Positions 1-11,615 of a stretch of DNA of 64,000 bases are shown here, piece by piece. A program made the position numbers and the translations under genes. Position 1 is the stretch's first letter, and every line of letters starts with the position of its first letter. The notes under the pieces are model-generated. The model was not told where the DNA came from and made no database searches. It was given only the letters and a program-made list of their open reading frames with translations. Where the stretch lies: NCBI RefSeq assembly GCF_905171775.1, contig NC_053489.1:389205349-389269348 (forward strand). The letters run 5' to 3'. Source of the DNA: Rana temporaria (lineage: Eukaryota; Chordata; Amphibia; Anura; Ranidae).

Positions 1-3000
1 TTCCAGGTCCCCAGACTCCAGAACCAAAGGATTCCCTCCGAACTGGGCCTGAAACGCATGGCGCAATTGTAGGTATCTAAAAAAATGGGTATTAGGTAGG
101 TCATATCGCGTTTTCAAGTCATCAAACGTCCTCAAGGTACCATTCACTTTAACGTGGCTTAAGGTCTTAATCCCATAGGCCGTCCATACCTCCGGGTAGT
201 CCAGAAAGTGGACCAAGTTGGGGTTTCTCCATAGGGGCGCGTGGGGGGAGAAGGTAGCACGATCAGTGGGTCTTAATGCTTGCGCCACGACCCATGCTCT
301 GATCACTGACCTCATGGAAGGTGTTAAGGGGTACGGGGCCCTCGGGCCCCTGTGGACTAACCGGGAGAGTGCCCCCTAGGAGCCCACGCAGTCAGCTTCC
401 AGCGACACCGCAGCATCGTCCGGAGCAGAAGTCAGCCAACGGTGTGCTACCGTCAACTGGCCGGCCAAGAAATATTTAGAAAAATTGGGCACCGCCAGGC
501 CCCCCTCCCCCCATGGCTGTTGAAGGATGGTCAACTTAAGGTGGGGTGAACTACCCTGCCAAAGGAAGGAGGATATCATACCATCTATGGCCTTAAAAAC
601 CGACTTTGGTATCCACACCGGGGCGTTCCTGAGCGTATAGAGCAGGAGAGGAAGGATCTTCATTTTAAGAAGATTAACCCTACCTATGAGGGACAGGGGG
701 AGATTTTTCCAGGAGTTCAATTTTTTGGAGACGACATTCAGTAATGGGGACACATTAAGATCAATAAAGTTCGTCACGGAGTTAGTAATCTGCAACCCCA
801 AGTACCTAATTTGGGTCACCCACTGTAGGGGGTTTGAGGGGTCGGCCCCTCCAGGGGACACATGGGAACGGAGTGGGAAGATTTTGTATTTGGTCCAGTT
901 AACTTTGAGACCGGATACCTCAGTAAATTTGCCCATCAGTGACAGTGCGGCATGTAAGGAAGGACCAGTATCCCCAAGAAATAGAACCAGGTCGTCCGCA
1001 TAAAGAGTCACCGACTCAGTCAAAGTGCCCACCCTGATACCCTGGATTAGGGGCGAAGATCTCAACGCAATCGCCAGGGGTTCCATCACCAGGGCAAACA
1101 GGCCCGGTGACAGGGGACAACCCTGCCTGGTGCCCCTGGATACTGGAAAGGCGTCCGACACTTCGCCATTCAGACGAATTGCCGCCACTGGTCTATCATA
1201 CAGCAATGATATCCATTTGAGAAATACAGGCCCGAAGCCCATACGCTCCAGCACCTGCGTCATATAGCCCCAATCAATGGAGTCGAACGCCTTTTCCAGA
1301 TCGAAAAACACCAGGGCCCCCCCGTGAGATATTTCTCCGTCAATTTGCGTGTGCGTGTATACCCTGCGAATATTAATGTCAGTAGCCTTTTTGGGCATGA
1401 ACCCCGTCTGGTCAGGCGATATCAAATGGTCTAAGCAGGACATCAACCTATTGGCCACCATCTTGGTCAATATCTTGAGGTCCATGTTCAGCAACGCAAT
1501 GGGCCTATAGGACGAACAGTAAAGGGGGTCCTTCTCAGGCTTGGGGAGCAGGACCACATGAGCCTCGTACCAAGAGGGGGGCATACTCCCTACCTCCAAA
1601 CACTCCCCATACAGGTTCAGTAGTCTGTGGGACACCACCTCTGAATAGGTCTTATACCACTCCGCCGGGATACCGTCAGGGCCCGGCGCCTTGCCATTCG
1701 GGAAGGAGGCAATAGCCACAGCCAGCTCTTTTGGAGTGAAAGGAGCCTCCAAAAGTTCGACCGCCTCCCCAGGCAACACCGGGATCTGAATGGAATCCAG
1801 CAGGTCCGTCAGAACCTGGTTGTCATATTGTGGGATAGCCGCATAGAGGTCAGAGTAGTAGGACACAAACGCTTGTAGAATACCTTCCCTGTCCCGTGCC
1901 AGAGTGCCCCCAGTCGTGTAAATACATGGAACGGACACATGTGATCTGACATCTGCTGCCAAGTAGGCAAGCAGTTTCCCATTCTTGTCTCCTCTTTCAA
2001 ACAAATCCTCTGCCCTACGCCTAAACGTGCATTGTGTAAGGGATTGCAGGTGGACCAAGAAAGCTCTTCTAGCCATCTGCAACTCCACAAGTGTGGAGGT
2101 AGAGGGCGTCTCAGCATGGGCTTTCGCACACCGAATCTCATGCGCCTGGAGCGCTTCCGACTCGGAGTTCTTTTCAGTCCTGGCAGCCTTAATAGCTGCA
2201 ATATACACTCCCCGGGTGGACGCCTTGAACGCATCCCACACCATGTGTCCACCCGCAGAGCCTTCATTCGCCTCCCAGTACTCCGTTACATGACCAGAGA
2301 CCAGTGACTCAACTGATGGTTCATCTACCCATCCCGGGTGCAGCCTCCAGAGTCTCCGACCACCCCCCCCCGGGACGACTCAGTGTCACCTGCAAGGGAG
2401 TGTGATCCGAGAGTCCCCCGGCCAGGTAATCAACATCCGTCACCTGCGGCAGGAGGGCCGGATTCGCGAAGGCAAGGTCTATACGGGAGGAGGAGGAGCC
2501 GACGTGGGAAAGATAGGAGTAACCTCTCTCACCAGGATGTTTCCACCGCCACAACTCCTCCACAGCCGCTACATCCGCCCAGTGTCTGAGGTCCAGATTT
2601 CGCGCCCAATTGGGGTTAGAAGCATCCAACCCGTAGTCCAATACATTGTTAAAATCCCCAGCCACCAACAACTTTAATGGGCCAAAAGTGGCAATTTTCT
2701 CTAAAATCAGGTATAATACCTCTTTGTTGAAGGGGGGAGGGACGTACACATTAGCTATGGCCAGCAGCTGAGAGTCAACAGTGAGAACCACAATAGCATA
2801 TCGCCCGTGGGGGTCTGTCACAACATGTTCTATATTACATTGCAGTTTCTTGTGCAGCAGGATGACCACACCCCTTGCATACGAGGAATAAGTGGAGTGT
2901 ACCGCTCTCTGTATCCAGTTCCTATTCAGGGAAAGAGTTTTACTACCCACCAGGTGGGTCTCTTGTAGGAGAACAATATGTGGGTTCAGGGATTTAAGAT

Positions 3001-3076
3001 ACTGTAGAACTAAAGATCTTTTGTATTTAGAGTTTAGACCGCGGACATTCCACGACACTAGCTTAATATCATTCAT
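1..3076 (-). pseudogene. L1 ORF2: endonuclease-reverse transcriptase, frameshifted and partial
   Basis: The intact protein would nick target DNA and prime reverse transcription there. The N-terminal apurinic-type endonuclease (2321-3076) starts MNDIKLVSWNVRGLNS and keeps QETHL, GDFNN and SDHTP. The reverse transcriptase (376-2244) keeps the fingers motif GKAPGPDGIP, the palm motif RGTRQGCPLSPGLFAL and the catalytic YADDLVLF. Two lesions are visible. One is a frame change next to a run of C residues near 2358-2372. The other is a TAG stop (complement of 376-378) at a point where copy B reads on after a similar VGS. Homologous sequence continues in the same frame to base 1, for example LRHAFQAQFG. 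The rest of the C-terminal domain lies outside the window. Confidence 0.92.
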
Positions 3077-3639
3077 TAGGTGGGGGGAGGTAACATGCTA
3101 ATGAAAGGTAGATCAAGCATACGAGGAGGGAGGAAGCTGGACACAGAGAGCCATTGAATAACATAGCACAGCAGTTTAGCAGAGTGTGACACCTAGAGCA
3201 TTGCACATAGCACAGTGTAGCACATTTGGAGCGAGGCCCCAGGGCCAATAGGGGGTGGAGGCACAGAGTCAAAGCCTCATATAGAAAGACAGGGGAAAGG
3301 CAAAAAATGCCTGGGAAAAAAAGGAAAAAAATTAACAACAAAAAGTTAAAGCAAAAAAACATCGTTAGAATCCCAACGCCCTGTTTGCTCCAGGCGAACC
3401 AAACTAAAAAACGGTACTACCGCCGGAGAAACTTTATACCCAAAAACTTAGAAATCAGGTGTGGAACGTCTCAACAGTTCATCCACTCTAAGAGAAAAAA
3501 TAAAGAGGAAAAAGAAGTTCCGAGGGGTTCCAGGGAAACACCAAGAGATTCCAAACCGTGCTAAACAGTACCTGTTGCTCCTGTCAGGAACGGATGCTTG
3601 ACCACGCAGAATAGTCCATCTATCATTGATCTACTAAGT

Positions 3640-4713
3640 TCAGCAGCCAAGAGCAACCGGAGTGCAGTAAGGAGGTACTGCAACAAGGAACCACTGCTCC
3701 CAGCAAGGATATCGTGATGAGGTGAGTAACTGTTCCTCCCTAGGCCGACTGCTCCGCCACCCAGCCTCCACAGGCCTGTAGGCCATCGAATCCAGCCAAT
3801 CCACCGCCTCCGCCGGAGAGTCAAAAAATTTTGCAGAGCCCCTATGGATCACCTTTAGGCGACTAGGATAGAGCATGCTGTACACCAGGCCTTTTTCCCG
3901 CAGGCGACGACGGACATCCGTAAAGGAGCGCCTCCTCTTCTGCAGCTCCTGGGAGAAGTCGGGATACAAATGGATCGCCGCATTTTCATGCTTCAGCTCC
4001 GGGTGTTTTCGGGCCTCTGCCAGGATCATGTCCCGGTCCCTGAAATTCAGGAGGCGGACCAGGAAAGCACGCGGCCATGCACCCACAGGCCTCTTGCCGG
4101 TGGGGACCCTGTGAGCGCGCTCCACTACGTAGACAGGGGACAGATTCCGCAGGCCCAGGAGTTCTTTAAAGAATGTCTCCGCAAACTCCACCGGGTTGGC
4201 TCCTTCTGCGCCCTCTGGGAGCCCAACCACCCTGACATTGTTGCGGCGGAGGCGATTTTCGGCGTCCTCGGAACGGGCCAATAGGACCCTGACCTGCTGT
4301 TGCAGCTCCCCAACCGAGTGAGCGGTGGAGGCCACCGTGTCCTCTTCCACGGATATGCGGTGTTCTGCCTCTGACAGGCGGCTTCTAAACTTGTCCATGT
4401 CCTGCCTTATCAGCCCACACTCTATGGCCAGGGTGTCAATCTTACCCTCCACGGAAGACTTGCTGTCCGCAATGGCCGCCAGGATCGCGGCGGTGGACCG
4501 ACCTCCCAGCATCCCCGTCGGGTCCTTCTCTTCCATCTGCGGTCCCTCCAGGTCCAGCGACTCGAGGTCCGCCATCCAGGAGTCCGTTTGCGCTGCCACC
4601 GAGGCCGGGAAGGATGGTGAAGGCGGCAAGATGGCCGCCGCGCGCGTGTTTGGCGGTGGGCGCCGGGCAGAAGAACTCACCGCCTTCTTGGCCGAGCCGC
4701 GCTTTCCAGTCAT
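3640..4713 (-). CDS. L1 ORF1 RNA-binding chaperone, intact
   Basis: This 357-residue protein is of the L1 ORF1p type, which trimerises and coats the element RNA in cytoplasmic particles. The first 60 or so residues are basic and disordered (MTGKRGSAKKAV). Residues of about 75-155 form a heptad-rich coiled coil. An RRM-like domain follows with the signature RRNNVRVVGLPEGAEG, then VERAHRVP. The C-terminal domain carries RAFLVRLLNFRDRDMIL and RLREKGLVYSMLYPSRL. The start fits the leader of about 150 bases and no upstream in-frame alternative is needed. The last 35 or so residues after WLDSM look less typical and may be an extension caused by a lost stop. The ORF lies 560 bases upstream of ORF2. 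Confidence 0.9.
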   Translation of the reverse strand: MTGKRGSAKKAVSSSARRPPPNTRAAAILPPSPSFPASVAAQTDSWMADLESLDLEGPQMEEKDPTGMLGGRSTAAILAAIADSKSSVEGKIDTLAIECGLIRQDMDKFRSRLSEAEHRISVEEDTVASTAHSVGELQQQVRVLLARSEDAENRLRRNNVRVVGLPEGAEGANPVEFAETFFKELLGLRNLSPVYVVERAHRVPTGKRPVGAWPRAFLVRLLNFRDRDMILAEARKHPELKHENAAIHLYPDFSQELQKRRRSFTDVRRRLREKGLVYSMLYPSRLKVIHRGSAKFFDSPAEAVDWLDSMAYRPVEAGWRSSRPREEQLLTSSRYPCWEQWFLVAVPPYCTPVALGC

Positions 4714-4869
4714 CGGGAGGACCGGGGCTGTCCCCCGGACAGGAGGAAGAAGCTTGCTGAGCAGGATGGCACCCTAAGGTAAGGATGGAGACGGATTCAG
4801 AGCACGGATGGCAGGAGCACAGGCAAAGCACGTCCGTCTCGCTCTACTTCCCGGCCACGCCCCTCTTGT

Positions 4870-5870
4870 TTACTCTTTTTAAATCAAATTGCAACAGAAA
4901 ACTACCCTGAAGTGACCCTGATGAAAAGTTTACAAACCCTGGTGATTGTGACCAAATAACATGCACACAAGTTGACACAAAGGGGTTGGAATGGCTATTA
5001 TAGGTAATCATCCTCCCCTGTGATATGTTTGCTTGTAATTAGTGTGTGTGTATAAAAGGTCAATGTGTTTCTGGGCTCCTGACAGACCCTTCCATCTTTC
5101 ATCCAGTGCTGCACTGAGGTTTCTTTATTCTGAGTCGTGGGGAAAGCAAAATAATTGTCAATGGATTTGCGGGGGAAAAGGTAGTTGAACTGTATAAAAC
5201 AGAAAATGGATATAAAAAGATATTCAAGGAATTGAGAATGCCAATGCCAATCAGCAGAGTTCAAACTCTAATCAAGAAGTGGAAAATGAGGGGTTCTGTT
5301 GGAAACCAAACCACGGTCAGGAAGACCAACTAAAATTTTAGCCTGGAAAATTGTTCAAAGAAAAACCCACTAATAATTTAAAGTGAAATACAGGACTCTC
5401 TGAAAACATGTGGTGTGACTGTTTCAAGATGCACAATAAGGAGGCACTTGAAGAAAGATGGGCTGCATGGTTGAGTCGCCAGAAGAAAGCTATTACTACG
5501 CAAATGCCACAAAGTATCCCGCTTACAATATGCCAAACGGCACAGAGACAAGCCTCAAACCTTCTGGCACAAATTCATTTGAAGTGATGAGACCAAAATT
5601 TAGCTTTTTGGTCACAACTATAAGCTCTACATTTGGAGAAGAGTCGACAAGTCCTATGATGAAAGGTACGGAGGTGAATCGCTGATGTTTTTGGGATGTG
5701 TGAGCTACAAAGGCATAGGTAATTTGGTCAAAATTGTTGGCAAGGTAAATGCAGTATGTTCTCAAAAAATACCTGAGGAACCTTTGCACATATCAGCCAG
5801 GGAGCTGCGCATGGGACATACTTGGGCATTCCAACATGACAATGATCCAAGTGAACCTGTCATGTGGAAA
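4870..5870 (+). mobile_element. Decayed Tc1-like DNA transposon
   Basis: Remnants of a Tc1 transposase lie in order on the plus strand, split over several frames. The helix-turn-helix region (about 5165-5335) contains YKKIFKELRMP and VQTLIKKWKMRG. A middle block reads like KISLFGHN-type sequence with stops. A distal block (5740-5855) ends in AFQHDNDPS, matching the second catalytic Asp motif of the family. No clear terminal inverted repeats could be paired by eye, so the limits are approximate. It abuts the 5' end of L1 copy A. Confidence 0.75.
5165..5860 (+). pseudogene. Tc1-type transposase, multiply frameshifted
   Basis: This is the transposase of the preceding element. It once cut and pasted the element at TA sites using a DDE catalytic core. 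Recognisable pieces are KVVELYKTENGYKKIF at the start of the DNA-binding domain, SRCTIRRHLKK in the second helix-turn-helix, SDETKI near the first catalytic Asp, and QHDNDPS near the second. The C-terminal Glu block is missing after about 5860. In-frame stops and frame changes between every block rule out function. Confidence 0.75.
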
Positions 5871-5929
5871 GGAAAAGGTACCCCTAGTGGCTTTGAGTTG
5901 CAGCAAAAAATGAGAATAAATTAGATGGA

Positions 5930-6262
5930 AAATATAAAAAGTATATAATTCGATGAAAAAAACATACATAATAGAAAAACCATCTGATAAAAATCAGTAC
6001 ATGGGCTCCAAAATATCAGTTAAACATATAGGTAAAGCCAAACTGAGTTCATACGACAATAAAGTAATTGACTTAAGCGCAAGACTCCAACGTGTTTCGA
6101 CCCTTGTAGTGGTGTGGGTCTTTAGGGGGAGAAAAGTTTGCATGAACAAATTCTATAAAGAAATCTGTACACGTAAATGAAACCTGTTGAGAAACAAACA
6201 ACAAAAAAAGCATACATGTATAGTTCTATTATAAATACAGTCATTAGTGACATTAATCCAAA
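5930..6262 (-). repeat. Possible Penelope-like terminal repeat remnant
   Basis: This AT-rich stretch carries on the minus strand a small hammerhead-like motif (6089-6125) of the type found in Penelope-like terminal repeats. No reverse transcriptase or endonuclease coding is present. The assignment rests on that motif alone, so the limits are nominal. Confidence 0.35.
6089..6125 (-). ncRNA. Hammerhead-ribozyme-like motif 1
   Basis: Read on the minus strand this gives CTAAAGA, a CCC/GGG stem II, CGAAAC, then ACACGTT with a GTT cleavage-type triplet. CTCC upstream can pair with GGAG downstream as stem I. The core differs from the consensus CTGANGA by one base (G to A), so activity is doubtful. 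Small hammerheads of this build are known from Penelope-like retrotransposons. Confidence 0.4.
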
Positions 6263-6264
6263 TA

Positions 6265-6963
6265 CCGTATTTGCCAGCGTATAAGACGACCTTTTGGATG
6301 CAAAAAAATGCATCCAAAGTCGGGGGTCGTCTTATACGCCGGATCTGTCTCCGTCAGGCTACAGACATCCATGTTTCAGGCTGCGGGCATCCATGATTTA
6401 AAAGTCGCGCCTCCTCCTCAGACTGTTCCGTGATAGACGGAACACTCATTTTCCCAGCAGGGCCTCTGTTCAGTGTTCCGCCTATCACGGAGGCCTTCTC
6501 ATCCTCGGACAAGAGGACATCCGTGATAGGCGGAACACTGAACAAAGGCCCCGCTGGGAAAGTTAGTGTTCCGCCTATCAGGGAACAGTCTGAGGAGGAA
6601 AAAAAAAATAAGGTAGGGAGATCGTCTTGGCCGGCACAGTGGGGGCATGGGATGGCACAGTGGGGGCATGGGATGGCACAGTGGGGGCATGGGATGGCAC
6701 GGCACAGTGGGGCATGGAATGGCACGGCACAGTGGGGCATGGAATGGCACGGCACAGTGAGGCATGTAATGTAATGTAATGGCACAGTAAGATTTGAAAA
6801 ATGCCTGTTTGTCAGCGGTTGTTCCTGTCAGCGGTTATTCTGGCTACCCCTCAGCTTCCAGACAGACTAGTAGGAAGGGGGTAGTCTTATACGGCGAGTA
6901 TATCCCAAAACCAAAATTTTTCCTGGAAAAATAGGGGGTCGTCTTATACGCAGGCAAATACGG
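6265..6963. mobile_element. TA-flanked miniature transposon with CCGTATTT termini
   Basis: The 699-base element starts CCGTATTTGCCAGCG and ends in the near-exact inverted complement (TIR about 27 bases, continuing into GTATAAGACGACC). It is flanked by TA on both sides (6263-6264 and 6964-6965). No transposase is encoded. Inside are an inverted repeat of about 190 bases (6408-6598, arms around TGTTCCGTGATAG / CTATCAGGGAACA) and a short tandem array. A TA duplication fits the Tc1/mariner group among others, so the superfamily is left open. A second, shorter element with the same termini lies at 11616-11963. Confidence 0.8.
6634..6775. repeat. Minisatellite inside the CCGTATTT element
   Basis: About three units of GGCACAGTGGGGGCATGGGA are followed by about three longer units containing GGCACGGCACAGTGGGGCAT. 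The open frames across it are by-products of the repeat. Confidence 0.85.
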
Positions 6964-7387
6964 TACATATGATTACCAAGATAAATGTCAAGAGCTGGGA
7001 CCGGTGGCCAGCCGTGGAACCCCATCGCCAGGAGCAGGCCCTCAAAGGGACACCATGGAAAAAGGAAGGAGGTCAGATTAAACATAGACCAGGATTTTTC
7101 TATATGTGCCCGGTGGGATGGTCGTATTTATCTGCACTTCATCTTTTCCATGTTCAATACATATGTGATACTGTATTAATTAAACAAATATATCTATATA
7201 CTCAATTTATACGCAACATAAATAAAAAAAAAATCCAAATTCATATGGTAACACCTTGAGCTACAATTTAGTAAACTTCATAAATTCATTAAAGTGTCCA
7301 GTGCATAAAAAAAGCCTCCATGCTGGGAAGCCAGGCATTATTCTGGGTAGAATCATTTAGTATGTGTCGCCTAATAAGAAAAATGCC

Positions 7388-7562
7388 TTAAAACACTTGA
7401 ACCATTTAAATACCAGGCACTGTCCACCCTTCCTGCCCAGGCCAATTTTCATCTTTCAGCGCTGTCACTTTTTAAATGACAATTATACGGTCATACTACA
7501 CTGTACCCAAACAATTTTTATCATTTTATTACCACAAATAGCTTTCTTTTGTATTTGATCAC
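7388..7562 (+). repeat. Fragment of TTAA-type (piggyBac-like) miniature element
   Basis: The sequence matches the left part of the elements at 28931-29879 and 48744-50073. Shared blocks are CCAATTTTCA, TTTCAGCGCTG, TGACAATT and ACAAATAG followed by CTTTCTTT. It is cut off before the right terminus. Confidence 0.7.
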
Positions 7563-7656
7563 CTCCCACATTTGCACTCATAAGCATTACTGATGGCACT
7601 AGCAGGAAATCCTGATGGGCACTGATTGACATGTCTGGGCACTAACTGGCATCCTT

Positions 7657-7798
7657 GGTGGTCCAGGGTGGCATACCTGGTGGCCATGTATGATGGGCAT
7701 CCCTGGTAGTCACAGGTGGGGGGAGGCTGCGCTGATAATCGGAGCAGCCCATCAGCTCTCATACCTGGCCACCAGGTATGCCACACTGGACCACCAGG
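7657..7798. repeat. Inverted repeat with arms of about 30 bases
   Basis: GGTGGTCCAGGGTGGCATAC (7657 on) pairs with GTATGCCACACTGGACCACC (7777-7796). The loop holds further short repeats of the same words. It looks like part of an old foldback element. Confidence 0.6.
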
Positions 7799-7970
7799 GA
7801 TCCTTCCTGGGACCAACCGTGGACGCGGCTCTGTGACTGGCCATATGTATGACGTCACACCAGCACACACGCGCAGGAGCCGTCGTTCAGGGCACTTTCA
7901 AGTGAAGGAACGGCACAGAGGGCTATTTCTTCACAGCGCATACACTGATGATGTCGGAGCAAGCATAAAT

Positions 7971-8053
7971 GGTAAATATCTCCTAAACTGTGCAGGTTTA
8001 GGAGATATTTACAGTACCTACAGGTAAGCCTTATTCTAGGCTTGCCTGTAGGT
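7971..8053. repeat. Double hairpin of a foldback miniature element
   Basis: Two adjacent hairpins are present. GTAAATATCTCCTAAAC pairs with its complement across TGTGCAG, and TACCTACAGGTAAGCC pairs with GGCTTGCCTGTAGGTA. The flanks up to about 8110 probably belong to the same element. Confidence 0.7.
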
Positions 8054-9961
8054 ACAAGTGGTGTAACTAGGCTTACAACCACTTTTAAAGCTGAACTTCG
8101 GGGCACAAAAACTGTAAATAATGCATATTTCTCAGTCACAAGAGAGCAAAAGCATCTGGCATCATTTATATAACAGTTATTGCCTAGCAACCATAGCACT
8201 GATATCACTGTGTTGCAGTGCCTCAGGAAGTTCCTGTAGAAAGACAACATTTTATGTTCAAGGGTGAAGAATTTTATCATAGATCAAAATTGTGGTACAG
8301 CCCCACCGGATCTACTTATAGTTGTTTCAAATTTGCCAATTTGAGATTAAATATACATGGTCATGAATATACTTATAAAAAGGGCATTTTTTACCAATAT
8401 TGAAGACCTTACAGGAGTACTTCATAAAGGTACACTATGTCAGGAGTCTGGCAATTTGCCTGATGTTTGGGTTTCCATTGTTGGTCATTGGGGACAATGT
8501 CATCATAATCACTTTAAAATCTGTGGATAATATTTACATTTGCCACATGGGAACATACCCCACTATAAACCACACAGATATGCCCACACTAGTAAAATAG
8601 CTTGTTACTAGATGATCTTTGATGCATTGAAATCTTCTAAATGTAATCTCACACAATACTTACAAACCACATCATCAGCCACTAACAAATTTCCAAGGAT
8701 TTCTCGTATTTGTGATTCTAATAATGATCAATGAAATGACCATACACTACTTTTTAGATATTCCGCATAGTTTTGTACCTATTACTGGACTTGCATTCCT
8801 TAACTTGTTGGACCTAAACATTTATCAACATCTCAATAGCTAACACTTGTAATCTATTTTTTTTTCTTCCTATTTTAGTTAAAAAATTAAACCATTATTT
8901 CATCTTCAGTCAAAATTGTGTATTTCTTTTTAGGTGTGACTAGAGTGGGAAAGGATTAGAAGCTGGAGGAGATTTTCCTTTCTGCCCTGGTGACAACTTT
9001 TTGGCTTCTATTCTGTGTTAACTGCCAATGCCGTTTCTTAAATGTCCAACGTGCAATAAATAGCTTTGCATACGCTGTATAGTTTAGTATATGTGCTTAA
9101 TGTGCAGCTTTTTTTTCTGCTTCACAGCATCACATTTTATACTCTGAGCCACTCGACTGCATTACACTTTGCCGGGTCAAGAACTGCAGAGTGGCAGTGA
9201 GCATCATGTGCCAGAATACTTTTGTGTCCCATCATTTGGAACTTTTGAGAAGGCATTGGAAATCAAATACATACTCCCAGACCTATTAGAACAAGTGGTG
9301 TGAAGGAAAGATGTCCTTTAGGTCTCTCCCTTTTTTGTGTCCTAGGGACAGAAATAAGGCGAATAGGGTGCCTGTTGGGCACCTGTTATGACAGCAGGAC
9401 TGAAAATTAAAAGCAGGGAGGGTGAGCGAAGCAACTTTGCACCCTAGAGCTCCTCAAAAGCCCCCATGTCATTCCTTCTACTAGACACAGATGCTGGGGC
9501 TTTTTTTTTTATCCTCTTGCTGAAAGCCTCCGCAAAGTCATCATTCCTGACCACTTACCCTGGAGTATTCTTAAAAAAATAAATTACTGGTTAGTTTTTC
9601 CTCCCACTGGCCAATAAAATTAAGGTATTTCCCTCCCAATAACCAGTAATGTAAAAAGCACTGTTCCACACATGACCACAGCATTGTGTAGATTATGTTG
9701 TTTGTAGCATACGTTTGACTACAGCTTTGTATTCGCTTTGTTGAATTTTCTACAGTTTGTACGTCATGTTCTTCATTCTGACTACTGCCCTCCTGTAAGC
9801 TGTGCTGTGCATTACATACGCTTGTGTTTATTGGCAAGTAGTTCACAACGGTTTTAGTGAAGCTCTTCTTTAAGGTAGGATAAGATCATGTTCACCTTCT
9901 GGCTGTTATGTGTATAGAAAACAACATGTTTTGGGGTTTCGTTTTTATAATGTGATCCTTG
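8054..9961. other. Stretch without a recognised gene
   Basis: AT-rich sequence with short open frames only. I see no transposon terminus, coding block of familiar type or RNA gene. It may be ancestral intergenic or intronic DNA. Confidence 0.5.
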
Positions 9962-10036
9962 TGACAATCTTACTACTTGCACGGTATGACAATCTTACTA
10001 CTTGCACGGTATGACAATCTTACTACTTGCACGGTA
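9962..10036. repeat. 25-base unit repeated three times
   Basis: The unit TGACAATCTTACTACTTGCA plus CGGTA occurs at 9962, 9987 and 10012 with no difference between copies, which implies a young expansion. Confidence 0.97.
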
Positions 10037-10267
10037 GTTAAGGTATATACAATATAAACCCAAAAATATATATTGCAGCTTACTAGTCTTTAGATAAAAT
10101 GCATTTGTTTTTCTTTTTTTAGCTCAAGTACATTTTCTGCAAGCACAGAAAAATATATGTTGATCTTGTCAAATCTGTGTCTTGTGATCTGTACTGAAAT
10201 CTCTAACAAGGTTATAAGCTTTATTGTCTGACCTACAAAAAAAAAGTCCCTCCTATGTAATGAAGAT

Positions 10268-10285
10268 GGGGGGGGGGGGGGGGGG
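10268..10285. repeat. Run of 18 G
   Basis: A homopolymer of G that could form a quadruplex or mark a sequencing-sensitive site. Confidence 0.98.
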
Positions 10286-10308
10286 TAGGTGTTTTTACTC
10301 CAAATTAG

Positions 10309-10536
10309 TTACTCTTCTTTCTGTATTTGTCAAAAAAGACTGCATACAATGTATCTACTGAAACCAACCTCCCTTGAGACGTTTCACTACTACTGGCTTG
10401 CTCACAAGGATTGGGGCAGTACATGGACTTTCCCTATCCTGTGAGCAAGCCAGAAGCGATGAAACTCATTAAGGTTGGTTGCGAGTGGAGACATTATTGT
10501 ATGCAGTCTCTTTTGACAATAACAGTAAGAAGAGCC
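10309..10536. repeat. Foldback element, about 228 bases
   Basis: The two halves are imperfect inverted copies. CTTCTTTCTG, GACTGCATACAAT, CCAACCT and CTTGCTCACA on the left are matched by their complements on the right. The centre lies near 10420. No coding capacity. Confidence 0.75.
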
Positions 10537-11613
10537 AAGTTTTGAAGTGTGGCTTACATTTTTAATCTTTTTGACAGTGTGAAGACCAGCACCCAGCTTG
10601 TCCTTGTGTGATGAAATGAGCAAGTCTGGAGCAGAACCATGGGTTTGGGAATATTGGCAAAATAAAAAAGTGATTATAAAGGGGAAAAATATGCAGCTAC
10701 CTCATCTAAACCTTTAAGCTGCAATACAATAATTTTTAGGGGTTTTTAGATACATGTTTCCCCCCAAATATCCTTGCTATGTTCCTGTTGTACCATGTAC
10801 CTGTATGAAAGAGTATCCTGTTCTTTTTGTATTGCTTTCTTTGTGTGAAATACTTGGTGTTTTAGCCAGTTTCACCCTGTTTTATTATTTCAAACTGATC
10901 ATGCTAGGCACGAGAGCACATCTATCCCAGCGTGGTTCGTTTTCTGGCTGTACTGGGAGAACAGCCTGCCTGTGCTCTAGTGGTCAGACATCTGCTGACA
11001 TACCCCCCCTCCACAGCCATTCACAGGGAAGATCAGTGTTCTGCTGTTTCTCCGCCCCTAGCTCTTTAAGAATCTTATGCAGCTAAGAACAAAGGTTATG
11101 TAATCACCTATAAAAAAAAAAAAGAAGAAGAAAAAAGGTAAATGTTTTGCCTTTCATTTGTTTTAAACTGAATGGGTTTTTGTATTTGTTCACATTTACT
11201 TTTACTTTTACTGAGTATTTTTCAGTCACGTGGACTTTGGCACACTGTATGTGTGCAGTGTATATTGTGCTTTCTCTGTACAAAGGGACCAGGCACTAAT
11301 TCATTTATTATTGCCTCCATCCCTTCCCCTCTGTCTTTCAGTGTTTTTTTTGTCATCTTATGGTAGTTCTAACAATACCATGGAATGCATATAATGTTGC
11401 TGCCTCTCTTGCATATTATGCGGAGGCTCCAATCCACCTTCAATATCGCAGCGGTATATGGATCGATGTGTCTGTGTTGGGTAAGCTGCGGCTTCAAAAT
11501 AACCGGTATTTGTGAACTTTATTCTCTCTTCATGTTTTCTAATTCAAACCTGATTACTTTCCAGATCTCACGATCTTCAATTATACTTTTCTGTCACAGG
11601 AATTGTCAGTACC
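10537..11613. other. Stretch without a recognised gene
   Basis: AT-rich DNA with a more GC-balanced patch at 10900-11070. No transposon terminus or familiar coding block was recognised. Confidence 0.5.
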
Positions 11614-11615
11614 TA

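Larger units (their letters stand above)
1..4863 (-). mobile_element. Tx1/L1-type LINE, copy A, 3' end outside window
   Basis: This is a non-LTR retrotransposon read on the minus strand. It has ORF1 (3640-4713), a spacer of about 560 bases rich in A and T runs (3077-3639), and ORF2 (endonuclease plus reverse transcriptase) continuing past base 1. A short leader lies between ORF1 and about 4863, where sequence shifts to a Tc1-type remnant. The layout and protein motifs match copy B at the right edge, but the two proteins differ throughout, so they are separate subfamilies. ORF1 is open while ORF2 carries one frameshift and one stop, so this copy is recent but not autonomous. The tail and target duplication are outside the window. 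The 5' boundary is placed by eye and could be off by some tens of bases. Confidence 0.9.

Noticed and set aside
4325..4831. Frames antisense to L1 ORF1
   Set aside because: Shadows of a GC-rich coding region.
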